A DNA stretch of 64,000 nt. Origin: Molossus alvarezi. Taxonomy: Eukaryota > Chordata > Mammalia > Chiroptera > Molossidae. A program made the position numbers and the translations under genes. The DNA is taken from assembly GCA_037176705.1 (NCBI GenBank), contig CM073886.1, positions 124,898,001-124,962,000 of the forward strand. Reading direction: 5' to 3'. Every line of letters starts with the position of its first letter. Within the stretch, counting starts at the first letter, position 1. Shown here piece by piece: positions 1 to 11,002 of this stretch. The notes beneath the pieces were generated by a model. It had not been told where the DNA came from. It searched no databases and was given only the letters and a program-made list of their open reading frames with translations.

Positions 1-1893
1 TATCCGGTCAACTGCTATTATATTGGGGAACAGAATGCTGATACAGAGAGGAATACAAAAACCTGGATTTTAACTCTGGTTTCTTCGGCTGGGTTTTATA
101 TAAATGACTTAACCTTGCTTGACTGCTTTTGATTGTCTCTATAATAACATCCAACAGAGAATAATAAGACAACTGATTCACTTCCCAAGGATCTTTTAAG
201 CAGCAATGACTAATACTTTCAAAGGCTTTTCACTGCCATTATTAAAGTTAGGAATTTCAAAGTCAAAATAGCCTAATTTTATTTAAGTTACTTGCATCTA
301 CAAAAGCACATTAAATATAAATTCTCTTGTGTTTAATAGAGAACTTCATCAATAGAGACCAAAGCTGAATGTGAGATGGTGAAGGGTAGGTGAGGGGGCA
401 GAATACAGTATGTAGAAAAGGAAACAGCCACAGAAGCCAAGTCTTAAAGCTTGTATGAATGATAAACTATCAACTGTGAGCTACTCTGAGCAATAGAGCT
501 TCTTCACCACCCTCCGTGGCCCACCCTGAATACGTGTGATGATGGAATTCACAGATCCAATGCTTAGCAGTGCCTAGTTCTGAAAAAACAGTTCTGTGAT
601 TTGTGAGAACTGTTTCTGAGAAACTTAAAGTGAAGGACAAATAGCTACAAACAGCAGTCAGTTGCCTTGTGACCACTTTGAAGCCATTAATATAAATATA
701 GATTCTACCCCTGAGGAAAAATGTGAGAAGCAATCATGATTAGATATGGTCTCCCTCGGAGGAAAAAGCCCTAACTGTATAAATTAAGCAGCTATCATCA
801 GTAGATCAATATCAGATTCAATCATGGAAACACTTCTGTATGTGACCTTGACAAAATCAATCTTACTCAAGGTGAACAGGACAGTTTGAAATTCAAGGCA
901 CACATAAAGGCTCTTTCTTCTTAATTACTAACCTGGAAATTATTTCCCTGATATCTACAAACAGCTGCAATAGACAGATGTCAGCTTACTAGAAGGCCCC
1001 CTGCTTGCCATGGTATAAATGGTAGTTCACTGGCTGGAGCACCTTCATGGTCCTCCAGCAGCTCCTCTCTCAGCCTGGCACAACTCTCAATAACACTTCC
1101 ACAGTAATCAAAAGCATCTGCCTGCATGTGCTCTTTCTCTTTCTTTCCATTTCTTCCTCTTTCCCTCTCCACCCACATACACATACACAGTCACACATAC
1201 TCATGTTTTCCACACTTGATGCTTAATAAGTATTAGTAGATCTGTTATCGGTAGAAGTGGAGTTCTTGAGGTGTCACAAGGAAATAAAATTTCCTGAGGC
1301 CCCTATAGGAGGATGGTGTTGCATGGACAGCATTATTGATGATGTGAAATTAAGGGGGTTCCCTTCCAAGGTCCCAACTCTGTCTGTCTTGCCATGGAAG
1401 AAGCCAATCTTGTCTTCAGCAGTGCCAGAATTACGGCCACTGCCGACAGTCTCTGCTCCACATTCAAGTCCAGTCCAGTCTAGCATCTTATGTACAGAGT
1501 CCGCATGGCCATAGGCCACACAGCTGCTTAAGCCCACATGGCTACGGAGAGAAAGCAGGTGAGCACACAGCCGAGTGCAGGGTCAAGAAGCCAGAGAGAG
1601 AACAAGAGCAAGCAATAGTGCAAGAGAGAGGGAACTCTTGGTCTGGGGATTTTAACTTTCCAAGATTTCCCATGCCTCTGATGGGTCCACCCCCTAGCCA
1701 ATCCATTGTTCCCAGGCTAAACTGACAGGCAAGCATCTCTCTGCACCACCCTGACTTATATTGCACCTATTTCCAGTGAAGCTTCCTTTCATGTCTAGCC
1801 TTCCCTTTGCTCTCTTCCTTTTATTAATATTAACTAGCTAATGACAACAGTGCTATTTCCCCACACATAATAAATGCCTTTCTCTCTTTTATC
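1..1893. other. Single-copy intergenic DNA, nothing recognised
   Basis: No transposable element, exon or RNA gene was recognised. The open frames here are under 90 codons, overlap on opposite strands and resemble no family, so they are taken as chance ORFs. Confidence 0.5.
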
Positions 1894-1908
1894 AGAACAC
1901 ATTTTTTT

Positions 1909-2148
1909 TTTTTTTTTAATCCTCACCCGAGGGTATTTTTGTACAGACAGAGTGGGAGGGAGAGAGAGGAAGGGAGAGAGAGAGAGAAACATCGACGTGA
2001 AGGGACACATCGAGTGGCTGCCACCCGCACGACCAACCAGGGCCGGGGACACACTGCAACCGAAGTACGCGCCCTTAGTGGGAACCGAACCCAGGTCTCT
2101 CCGGACCGCAGGCCAACGCTCTAACCGCTGAGCCAAACCGGCCAGGGC
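1909..2148 (-). mobile_element. VES SINE (tRNA-derived, bat)
   Basis: Reverse-strand VES copy. The T tract and the complement of the GGTGAGGAT end come first, then the purine-rich complement of the CT region, then the complement of the tRNA-like head. An imperfect TSD built on AGAACACATTTTTT flanks it (near 1894-1908 and 2151-2166). It lies at the 5' edge of the L1 that follows. Long ORFs across it are SINE sequence, not genes. Confidence 0.92.
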
Positions 2149-2160
2149 ACAGAACACATT

Positions 2161-2607
2161 TTTTTTAAAAGTGACAAAAATTCATTAAAAGAATTAAAAT
2201 GGCACACTACAAAATATTTAAAGGAGGAACAGAGAAACAGAAAACACAAGAGATATATAGAAAATGAAAAGTAAAATAGCATATGTAAATCCAACTGTAT
2301 CAATAATAACATTAATTGCCAATGAATTAAACAACTGAATCAAAGTCAGAGATTGTCAGACTGGATAAAATACAAGGTCAAACAATTGGCTCTGCAGAAG
2401 ACACACAGTAGATTCATAGATGCAAAATATTTCAAGTAAAAAGATAAAAAAAAAAGAGAGAGACATGATGCAAACAATAACCACAAGAAAGCTAGAGTAG
2501 CTATACTAATATCAGCCAAAGAAACTTAAAAAAAAAAAAAATTTACTAGAGATAAAGACAGACATTTTATAATGATAAAATAGTCAGTTCATTAGAAACA
2601 CATAACA
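2161..2607 (+). mobile_element. L1 fragment 1 (ORF2 start, endonuclease part)
   Basis: Resembles the beginning of mammalian L1 ORF2, the endonuclease domain, from about 2293, where the stretch around AATAATAACATTAATTG matches the usual ORF2 opening. It contains many stops and indels. It is the first of four pieces of one L1 running to about 7837, separated from the next by a VES SINE. Confidence 0.75.
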
Positions 2608-2850
2608 GCCCTGGCCGGTTTGGCTCAGCGGTTAGAGCGTCGGCCTGCGGTCCTGAGAGACCCGGGTTCGGTTCCCACTAAGGGCGCGTACTTCGGTTGC
2701 AGTTTGTCCCCGGCCCTGGTTGGGTCGTGTGGGTGGCAGCCACTCGATGTGTCCCTTTCACGTCGATGTTTCTCTCTCTCTCTCCCTTCCACACTCTATC
2801 TAAACAAAAGATGAGGGAATGTCCTCGGGTGAGGATAAAAAAAAAAAAAG
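2608..2850 (+). mobile_element. VES SINE inserted in L1
   Basis: Full-length VES with the GCCCTGGCCGG head, A box (TGGCTCAGCGG), B box (GGTTCGGTTCC), CT tract, GGTGAGGAT end and A tail. TSD AGAAACACATAACA (2594-2607) against AGAAACATATAACA after the tail, one mismatch. It splits the L1. Confidence 0.95.
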
Positions 2851-2864
2851 AAGAAACATATAAC

Positions 2865-5185
2865 AAATATAAATATATGCATTTAACAACCAAGCTCAAA
2901 AAATACATAAAGCAAAACTGACAGAATTGAAGGGTAAAACAATAACAGTTTTCATTTCTTTCTAGAAAAACAGAAACACTAAAAAGATCAAATGGTAAAT
3001 AGAAGAATTAAATAACACTATAAAACAACTGGACTTACCAGACAGCTGTAACCAACAACTACAGAATACTCATTCTTCCCAAGCACACATGAAAATTTTT
3101 CCAGAACCCACGCCATATGCTAGATGATAAATAAACCTCAATAAATTTAAAAAGATTAAAATCATACAAACTGTGTTTGTCAACCATAATGGAATAAAAT
3201 TAAAAATCAATATTGGAAAAATTTTTTGAACACTTGCAAATTAAATAACACCTTAAATAACCAGTGGTCAAAGAAGAAATCACAAGAGAGATTTTAAAAA
3301 TCTTTCAGATAAATGAAATAAAAGCACAACATACTGAAACTTATGGAATGCAAATAAAGCAAGACTTAGAAGACAATTTATAGTGGAAATGCCTTTTAAA
3401 AAAAAACCTCAAATTAATAACTTAACCTTCATTTTATGATACTTAAAAAAAAAATCAAGTTAAGCCAATGCATGCAGAGGGAAGGAAGTGATAAGCATTA
3501 GACTAGACTGAAAATTAATAAACTAGGGAATAGAAAAGCAAAAAAGAAAAATCAATAAAACCAAAAATTGGTCCTATGAAAAGATAAACAATGTTGACAA
3601 ATTTTTCACTATACTGACTAAGAAAAATGAGAGAAGACACAAATTACAAAAGTCAGGAATGAAATAGGAGACATCACTACTAACCTCACAAATTTCAAAA
3701 GGACTGTTAGGGTATACTGTAACTCATGCCAACAAATTAGATAATTTAGATGAAATGGAAAAATTCTTAAAAAGACACAAAGTACCAAAACTGACACAGA
3801 AAGAAATCGACACTCTGAATAGACCTATAAAAAGTAAAGAAGTTACAGTAATAATTTTTAAAGTTTCCACAAAGTTTGCTTCATTGGAGAATTTCACTAA
3901 AGATTTTTAAAAGTTAATACCAATTCTTCACAGACTCTTCCACAAAAAAACAAAAGAAAAAGAAAAGGAATCACTTCTCAAATAATTATCTGAGGCCAGC
4001 ATCATCCTAATAACAAAACTAGACAAAGTCATCACAAGAAAAGGAAAATATATATATCCTACTTATAAACTATCAAAAATACTCAACAAAATAGTCAAAC
4101 CAAATACAGAAATATATTAAAAGGATACACCATGACCAAGAATAATTTATTCCAGAAATGTAAGGTTGGTTTAACATTCAAAAATCAATTAATGTAATAT
4201 GTCATATCAATAAATAAAGAACAAAAATCACATAACCATCTCAGTAGATGCAGAAAAAAACATTTGACAAAATACAACATACTTTCCACAATTAAAAAAA
4301 AACAAAAACACTCAACAAACTAGGCCTAGGACTTCCTCAACTTGAGAAAAGGCATCTCTGGGGTGGAAGGAGGGACTAATATATTTAAAGATGAAAAACT
4401 GACTACCTTGTGATCAGAAATGAGAGAAGAATATCTGTTCTTGCTGCATCTATTCAATGTGATACTGGAGTTCTGCCAGCACAATTAGGCAAGCAAAAAA
4501 ATGAAAGTCTTATAAATCAGACAGGAACAAGTAAAACAATCTCTATTTGCAGAAGAAATAATTTTATATAGAAAAATCAAAGAAATCCACTAAAAAAACT
4601 GTTAGAGCTAATAAATGAGTTTATAATGTTACAGGTTACAAAATCAATATATATAGATCAGTGTGTTCCCATACAATAGCAATGAGCAATCAAAAATGAA
4701 GTTAAGAAAACAATTCCATTTAAAGTGACAATAAAAAGAATAGAATACATATAAATAAATGTAACAAAAGACATGCAAAACTTTTATTCTAAAAATTATA
4801 AAAGATAGTTGAAAAAATTTAAAAGATCTAAATAGATGCAAAGACAGTATTTTTGAGATGGCATTATTCCCCAAATCAATCTGCAGAATCAATACAACCT
4901 ATATCAAAATCCCAGCTTTTTTTCAGAATTTAATGAGTGCATCCTCAAATTCGTATGAAAATGCGAAAGACCTAGTACAGTCAAGACAATCTTAAAAAAG
5001 AAAAACAAAATAGGAGGACTTACACTTTCCACTTTCAAAATTTCCTACAAAGATAATAATAAAAATAGTATGGTACTGGAATAAAAATAGACAGATCAAT
5101 GGAATAAAATTAATTAAAATAAAAACAAAATAAACCATTACATTTAATATTTTAATAAAACTATAAAATTAAATCCTCACATTTA
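2865..5185 (+). mobile_element. L1 fragment 2 (ORF2 endonuclease/reverse transcriptase, decayed)
   Basis: Continues the same L1 through the reverse-transcriptase region. It can be followed against the mammalian ORF2 consensus to the segment reading TGGTCAATTGATTTT at 5186-5200. Around 4541-4570 the usual Phe-Ala-Asp-Asp catalytic block reads Phe-Ala-Glu-Glu, and the frame is interrupted throughout, so the element is dead. The CUTC retrocopy interrupts it at 5200. Confidence 0.8.
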
Positions 5186-5200
5186 TGGTCAATTGATTTT

Positions 5201-6680
5201 TCTTTTTAGCATGGACATTTTTTATTTTACAAATGAAAATACAATGCAATATACTACTGTGAAATTGACCCTGAAATCACACTCTAAATTCATACTTTAG
5301 TTGAATTTTCTCAGTTCATCAATTAATTCCACTGAAAACTGACTAAGCCTCTGTCTGCGGAAGAAGAATAGACCCGATTGGCCCTGGCCAGTTTGGCTCA
5401 GCGGTTAGAGCGTCGGCCTGCGGTCCGGAGAGACCCGGGTTCGGTTCCCGCTAAGGGCACGTACTTCGGTTGCAGTTTGTCCCCGGCCCTGGTTGGTCGT
5501 GCGGGTGGCAGCCACTCGATGTGTCCCTTCACGTCGATGTTTCTCTCTCTCTCTCCTTCCTCTCTCTCCCTCCCACTCTATCTGTACAAAATATGGAAAA
5601 ATATCCTCTGGTGAGGATAAAAAAAAAAAAAAAAAAAAGAATAGACCCGATTGAACCATGAGTAACGAAGATGACTGGCAAGATTAAGCAAAGGGAGTGA
5701 CTGTAGCTCTGCTTCAAATTCTTTTTCTTCTTGGAAACATTCTCCATGGCCATATGCAACTTAAAGACCATGACTGTCCTGGCCAGAGCAGAAGGTTAAA
5801 GCTGCGTCATAGAGAATCGTAAACTACTCTTCTGCCTTCATTCTGTGATATCCTCATCTCTCAGAGAGGTCTGGCTAAACCACAATATTCTTTGCAAGAG
5901 CATTCAAGGCCCTTACTTGGGTCACATCTGCTTCCTTTAAAGAATATTCTGAGATAGAAAGAGAGGCTCCCATGACAACAGAGGAATTTTGAAACTTCAT
6001 TCCTGAACCTCTAGCAGACCCAGCAGAATAGAAGCCTCAAGGATTCTTTGTAGATTTCTGTCTGTTCACTCCTGGCATTACCACAACCCTGCCTTTTGCC
6101 TGATCAATGAGTCACTTTATTAGTCCTTCTAGCACCAAACTATCACATCACTGTCAATACTCATCCAAATCCCAAAGTTAAGAGAGTGTCTAGAGCTGCC
6201 ATTAGATCGTGAACCATGTCAAAGGCTTGGTGGGAAGTGACTGGCAGAGGCCGACACATGGCCACCAGAACATGCACAGCTCCTTGTCAACAGGTCCATC
6301 TCCCGTCAATGCCCTAGTACCAAACCACTAGCATCATAAAGCCTGTCAGCCTTTATCACCTCAATTTCATGATCTGAATATAAAAAGTCACCTGCATGTG
6401 GCTGAATCATCACAAAAACTGGAATCTGGACACATTGCTTCACTACTTGAAGGATACCCATGCTGGGTGTGGTTTCTCCTTCCAATGAGCCCAATAAACC
6501 CAAATATACTAACATAATTGAATCAACCAGCACCCCCTCCTCTGCATTCATGCCAACCCCACTAAATCAGTCCACACTCCATGAGAAATCATCTGCTGCT
6601 CCAGCCTCCTGGACAGTATCCACACTCCTTTCTGCTCTGAGGAGGACCCAGCCTTCCACCCTCCACCAGTTCCTCCCTTG
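5201..6680 (-). pseudogene. CUTC: CUTC processed pseudogene (retrocopy)
   Basis: Intron-free, broken copy of CUTC, the mammalian relative of bacterial CutC implicated in copper homeostasis. On the minus strand, 6306-6551 translates to a stretch matching the family (TTPSMGILQVVKQ, then IPVFVMI, GDFLYSD and EIEV). Downstream frames match the C-terminal part, ending with SEYSLK and a region like LNALAKNIVV before a TAG at 5875-5877. The equivalent of the start lies near 6660. Remnant coding length is about 786 bp against about 822 in human, with several frameshifts and stops. A 3' UTR remnant follows, with AATAAA (complement at 5221-5226) and a short A-rich tail. The TSD is TGGTCAATTGATTTT (5186-5200) against TGGTCAACTGACTTA (6681-6695), duplicated L1 sequence, which marks L1-driven retroposition into an older L1. 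A VES later entered the 3' UTR part. Not functional as protein. Confidence 0.88.
5381..5637 (+). mobile_element. Young VES SINE inside the CUTC retrocopy
   Basis: Complete VES with a long A tail. A perfect 16-bp TSD (AGAATAGACCCGATTG) lies at 5365-5380 and 5638-5653, so the insertion is recent and later than the CUTC retrocopy, whose 3' UTR it splits. Confidence 0.96.
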
Positions 6681-6695
6681 TGGTCAACTGACTTA

Positions 6696-6872
6696 CATCA
6701 AGGATGCCAAGACAATGCAATAGAGAAAATAGTCTTTTTAAGGTATCGCCCTGGGACAACTGTATGTCTACATGAAAAAGGATAAAACTGAACCTCTTCC
6801 TTCCAACCATACACAAAAAAATAATAACTCCAAAAGGCTACTTGAACTGTACATATAAAAGTTAAAACTACA
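6696..6872 (+). mobile_element. L1 fragment 3 (resumes after CUTC)
   Basis: L1 ORF2 resumes just after the right-hand TSD of the CUTC retrocopy, with the segment around CAATAGAGAAAATAGTCTTT and CTGGGACAACTG. It ends at the next VES, where roughly several hundred bases of L1 consensus appear to be missing. Confidence 0.75.
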
Positions 6873-7130
6873 GCCCTGGCCAGTTTGGTTCAGCAGTTAA
6901 GCACGTCGGCCTGCGGTCCAGAGAGACCCGGGTTTGGTTCCCGCTAAGGGCGCGTACCTCGATTGCAGTTTGTCCCCGGCCCTGGTCGGTCGTGCCGGTG
7001 GCAACCACTCGATGTGTTCCTTTCACGTCGATGTTTCTCTCTCTCACTCTCTCTGTTCCTCTCTCTCCCTCCCACTCTACCTGAACAAAAAAATGGGAAA
7101 ATGTCCTCAGGTGAGGATAAAAAAAAAAAA
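6873..7130 (+). mobile_element. VES SINE at an L1 deletion junction
   Basis: VES copy with a full head, CT tract, GGTGAGGAT end and A tail. No convincing TSD is visible, and the L1 text left and right of it is not contiguous in the L1 consensus. Insertion with deletion, or recombination at the SINE, is the likely reason. Confidence 0.93.
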
Positions 7131-7837
7131 TCACAAAGACATACCACTTCATACACACTAGAACGCATATAATTAAAAAGATAATAAAAAATGTTGGTGA
7201 GGATGTGGAGAAACTGGAACTCGTACATTACTATGGAAATGTAAAATGGTGCAGTCACTTCGGAAAACAGTTTGATAGTTCCCTAAAATGGTACACATAG
7301 AATTATGATATGACCCAGGAATTCTACTGCTAAGTATGTATCCTAGATAAATGAAAACATAGTCCACACAAAATCTTATAGATGATGTCCACAGAAACAT
7401 TATTTGTAGAAGCCAAAAGGTAGAAATAACAGAAATATCCATAAACTGAACAAGAGATAAACAATGTTGTACATCCATACAATGTAATATGATTTGGCAT
7501 TAAAAACTCACAATATACTGATAAATGCTACAATACAGATAAACTTTAAAAATAGTATGCTAAGTAAAAGAAGCCAGACTCACCTAAAATATCCAGAGTA
7601 AGAAAATCCATAGAGACAGAACGTAGATTAGTGGTTGCCCACAGGTGGGACGTTTGGGAGGAAAAGGGATGTGACTGATGAGCACAGGATTTGTTCAAGG
7701 AATGATGCAAGTATCCAAGTGGACTGTGGAAACAGTTTCACAACACTGTGAACATACTAAAAACATACTAAAAACCAATGAGTTGTATACACCAAACCAA
7801 TGACTTGTTTGATGGCTGAATTTCATCTCCATAAGCT
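7131..7837 (+). mobile_element. L1 fragment 4 (ORF2 end and 3' UTR)
   Basis: Matches the C-terminal part of L1 ORF2 and 3' UTR: the passages around GAGGATGTGGAGAAACTGGA, the primate/bat-like 'aaacattatttgtag' block, and the tail containing GAGTTGTATACACC. It ends in a (GA)n run at 7838. Confidence 0.8.
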
Positions 7838-7880
7838 GAGAGAGAGAGAGAGGGAGAGAGAGAGAGAGAGAGAGAGAGAA
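7838..7880 (+). repeat. (GA)n microsatellite
   Basis: Nearly pure GA dinucleotides with one GGG interruption, at the 3' end of the L1. It probably grew from the L1 tail region. Confidence 0.95.
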
Positions 7881-7997
7881 CTTAGAACTTGCAATGGCTT
7901 CCATATCATGTTCAAGTGGTTGTCTACCGAGTCCCTGTCTGCTCCACAATCAGATCTCATATTACCTCTTTATCTTTTCAAACTTACTCTCAACTGT

Positions 7998-8555
7998 ATT
8001 AGTTATCTATGGCTGTGTAACAAACCACCTCCAAATTTAGCATCTTACAAAAACAAACGTTAATTATTGCACAGTCTCTCTGGGTCAGGAACCTGGGAGT
8101 GGCTTGGAGTGGCTTAGCTGGGTGTTCAGGCTCAGCTTCTTGGTATCTACCAGGACTGTCGTTATCCAAAGGTTTGACTCAGGAGAGATTTACTTCCAGT
8201 TCAGTCACACGGCAGTTACAACACCTCAGATCCTTGCTAGATGTTGACTAGAGATGTCACATCAGTTGCGTGCCACATGGGCCTCTCAGCTCATCACATG
8301 TCAGCTAGCTCCCAGCAGAGAAAGTGATGCTACACAGAATGTGAGTAGGATGAAGGTCAGGGTCTCTGTAACCTCACCTTGCCAATGGCATGCCATCACT
8401 TTTTCTATAGTCCACCCCTTAGAAGCAAGGCCCTCACCCCAGGCCACCCAGAAGATGGGCACTGCACAAGGGCATACCTGACCAAAGCAGAGAATCAATG
8501 GGGCATCTCAGAGGCAGTCTGCTCTAACCACCCCACTCATTCCTGCCCCTGGACC
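7998..8555 (-). mobile_element. Probable antisense LTR/MER-type repeat, family unresolved
   Basis: The left part (GGCTGTGTAACAAACCACC, then a segment ending in AACAAACG) resembles the common mammalian antisense repeat that begins 'tgctgcataacaaa..cccaaaacttagtggcttaaaac'. The rest is consistent with decayed copies of the same repeat. I could not assign the family. Confidence 0.5.
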
Positions 8556-8965
8556 TTCACTCCTAACTCTCTCTGCTCTCAGTCTAACCCTTCCCCAGCT
8601 CAAAACCAGGCCGTCATTTAAGATGAGCTCAAAGTCCACGCATCCCATGAAACTTTCCCTGATTACTCATTACTCTCAACTCCTTCATGTTTTATAATGA
8701 CACTACATCATTTACCCCTTAATTATCTCCCCTCTTGCCTTATTATTCAAAGTCTCTCTCTCTGAGAGCACGTGCTCCGTGTGAGAGTCGGTAAGAGATG
8801 CAGCACTGCAGGCCCCGCCCAGACCCACTGAGCAGCACCTGCATTTCACGGCGTCGCGGGCAGCACTGCCTTGAGCGGCACCCTCACTCCGTTTCCTGTG
8901 CCAGCGCCCGCCCTCTGACGACTGCGGTATTGGAGCACTCGCACCGTTTCTTCTATTTCTTCTGC

Positions 8966-8966
<1 letters not shown>

Positions 8967-8993
<27 letters not shown>
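8967..8993 (+). repeat. (CA)n microsatellite
   Basis: Uninterrupted CA run of about 13 units, preceded by a short CpG-richer stretch (about 8790-8950). Confidence 0.97.
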
Positions 8994-8996
<3 letters not shown>

Positions 8997-9131
8997 TATT
9001 AAACAGCTTAGTGCTGAGCACATGGAACACAAATTAAACCTCCTAGTGAGGACACGCCACTAGGACTGACTGAACTGAAAAAGACTAGAATACATGGGTG
9101 AATGGAAAGACCTAAACTGTGCTCCCAACTC

Positions 9132-9157
9132 GAGGGTGAGGGTGAGGGTGAGGGTGA
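9132..9157 (+). repeat. (GGGTGA)n short tandem repeat
   Basis: Four tandem GGGTGA units directly before a MIR-like segment. Confidence 0.9.
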
Positions 9158-9240
9158 CTTTGAGTAAGTCACTTAATCACCCTGCATTTTCATTTCTTTA
9201 TCTGAAAAATGAGGGATGACCATGGAATCTCTGATTTTTA
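9148..9240 (+). mobile_element. MIR fragment
   Basis: Carries the MIR core pattern: a TGAGTAAGTCACTTAA block followed by a TCTTTATCTGAAAAATGAGG block. Confidence 0.5.
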
Positions 9241-9789
9241 ATCCATTTCTAAATACGTATAAATCCGCAATGAAATTAAAATGAACATAATTTGACAGTA
9301 CCTAAGCGTTAAGAAAGCACTTGGGAATCCTTCGGTGGCAACCATGATCGACGTGAACAGCAGCGATGACTGCATTGTAGATGTGGGAAAACCTCACTCG
9401 GTCCAGGAACGTTTAGTAAAAACCATGTAACTGTGTGATGTATTTGATGCCTCTTACAATTTAGGCCACGTCACGCGTTCGCTCCATAGAAGACATAAAT
9501 TGTTAAAGCCTGCAATGAATATTTGGCTGGAGAACAAAAGGCTAACTGGGAGACCACATGAAATCGGCCCAAGTTTACACCCGGGAATCCCCCCACCCGA
9601 GCTCTGCCTGGGGAAGGGAGCTCCGGCTCTGAGTCAGGAGGGACGGGGACTCTCCCTCGAGAGAAAGGTATGCGTGGCCACGGGCTCCCACGTCTCCTGC
9701 TGGGAAGAGGGAGCCGGGTCTGTTACCCACCGCAGCAGAACAAGTCTGAGTAAGGAAAGAAATGGACACATAAACAGACTGTTCTGTTC
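9241..9789. other. Unrecognised single-copy DNA
   Basis: No element or gene recognised. An open frame at 9500-9844 (+) runs into the tail of the NDUFA9 retrocopy and has no recognisable domain. Confidence 0.4.
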
Positions 9790-11002
9790 TTTTTTTTTTT
9801 TAAAGGCACTCAAATTGAATTATTTTAAATCTCAGATGTTTTAATAGAGAGATCTCATGCTCTATTTCCAGTATTCTCTGATGAAAGTGGGCCAGTGGCT
9901 GGCCAGGTGACCCAAATGACACAAAAACCACTAAAAGTTGACAGTCTTGGCTGGCTTCACATCTTCCGTTTCAGAAGACAGCCAGCGGTAAGTGCGACGA
10001 TGCCGCAGCACCTCGATGGCCTTCAGGTCCAGGGGTGTGGCCTGAACCCCAAGGTCTTCCAAGCCAGCAAGTGAGGCAATGCCACGTCGGTGATGTGAAC
10101 CCACTCCACTTAATCCCTCGTTGTCCAGGACTCAAGCAGGCTGATTGCAAAGTTGTGCTGCCAAAGGGTGTGGGGGGCGAGGTCTGTGAGCCAGAGCAGA
10201 CATAACTGCACCAGGTCAAAAAGGAGGACTGACTGAGCCCCACAAAGGCAAAGTCTGCCCTCCGGCACCTGGCTCCTTGACTGCATTCACAACTCCTTTG
10301 GATACATCTACAACACATACTGGTTGGTTCACTGTCCTCTTGCCCAAGGCCGTAAGAGGTACTCCGCCCAACCAGTGAACATTTGCAAAGTAACAGGAAT
10401 CTACCCTCTCGCCCAACGATGTCTGAAGGCTTTATGATGGAGGCTTCCGGAAATGCTTCTCTCACTTCTTATTTCTCAGCTATCTAGAAGAGCTTTTAGT
10501 ATCAGCATTCAGACGTGAAATGTGAATACAAACTCCAGCTTCTTTGGACACCTGAGCAATTAACTGCTTGCGGAATCTTCGAACAAACATCCTCAGTATC
10601 AAAGGGTGCGGTCTCCCAGTCTCGCCCATCAAGGTCGATGGCCACACTGCTGTGCTCCGCTGTCTGCGGACAGATTCTGTTTCTCCCATTCCATCCAGAA
10701 AGATGGTCTGGCCCAGGTCACCCAGAGGACGAAGGTGCATGATATCATATATATCCCACCGACAGGGTATCACCCATACGTCCGAGATGGCTGACAACAT
10801 ACCTGCCCAGGAACCCTGTTGCTCCAAACAGTGGCCACCAGCCCACTGACTGCGGAACGTCCACTTTTCCCATGAGGTATGAGGTATGAGGTACGATGAA
10901 GCTGGTGCAGGGTGGGCCATACAACACGGTGTGGCTAAAGCGGGAGTAGAAGAACGTGACATTGGCAGGACCCTGACCACCGGGGGTGAATGCAGCAGCC
11001 AT
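9790..11002 (-). pseudogene. NDUFA9: NDUFA9 processed pseudogene (retrocopy)
   Basis: Intron-free copy of NDUFA9, the 39-kDa NAD(P)H-binding accessory subunit of mitochondrial complex I. On the minus strand from ATG 11000-11002 it begins MAAA and soon shows the Rossmann signature GATGFLGRYVV followed by HLGRMG. Other frames carry [22 protein letters not shown], a segment ending SSSR, then FPEASIIKPSDI, then VNQPVCVVDVSKGVVNAV and FAFVG. The end, with the Thr-Tyr-Arg-Trp-Leu-Ser block and the Lys-Pro-Ala-Lys-Thr-Val-Asn terminus, is followed by TAG at 9931-9933. At least four frame changes and in-frame stops break it. The coding remnant is about 1072 bp against about 1134 in human. A short 3' UTR and a 12-nt A tail (T run 9790-9801) prove an mRNA origin. 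No clear TSD was found. The 178-codon ORF at 10480-11016 (-) is a by-product of this pseudogene, not a gene. Confidence 0.93.

Noticed and set aside
2608..2850. tRNA gene (A and B boxes present), and the same for other VES copies
   Set aside because: The boxes belong to the tRNA-derived SINE head. The sequence does not fold as a complete tRNA and is followed by SINE body and A tail.
5378..5614. Recurrent ORFs with a Leu-Ala-Gln-Arg-Leu-Glu-Arg motif seen at many places (1834, 2620, 5378, 37473, 38579 and others)
   Set aside because: They all translate the same VES SINE head and are not a protein family.
6306..6551. 81-codon CUTC-like ORF as a functional gene or exon
   Set aside because: Flanking coding parts are frameshifted, and TSDs, tail and lack of introns show a processed pseudogene.
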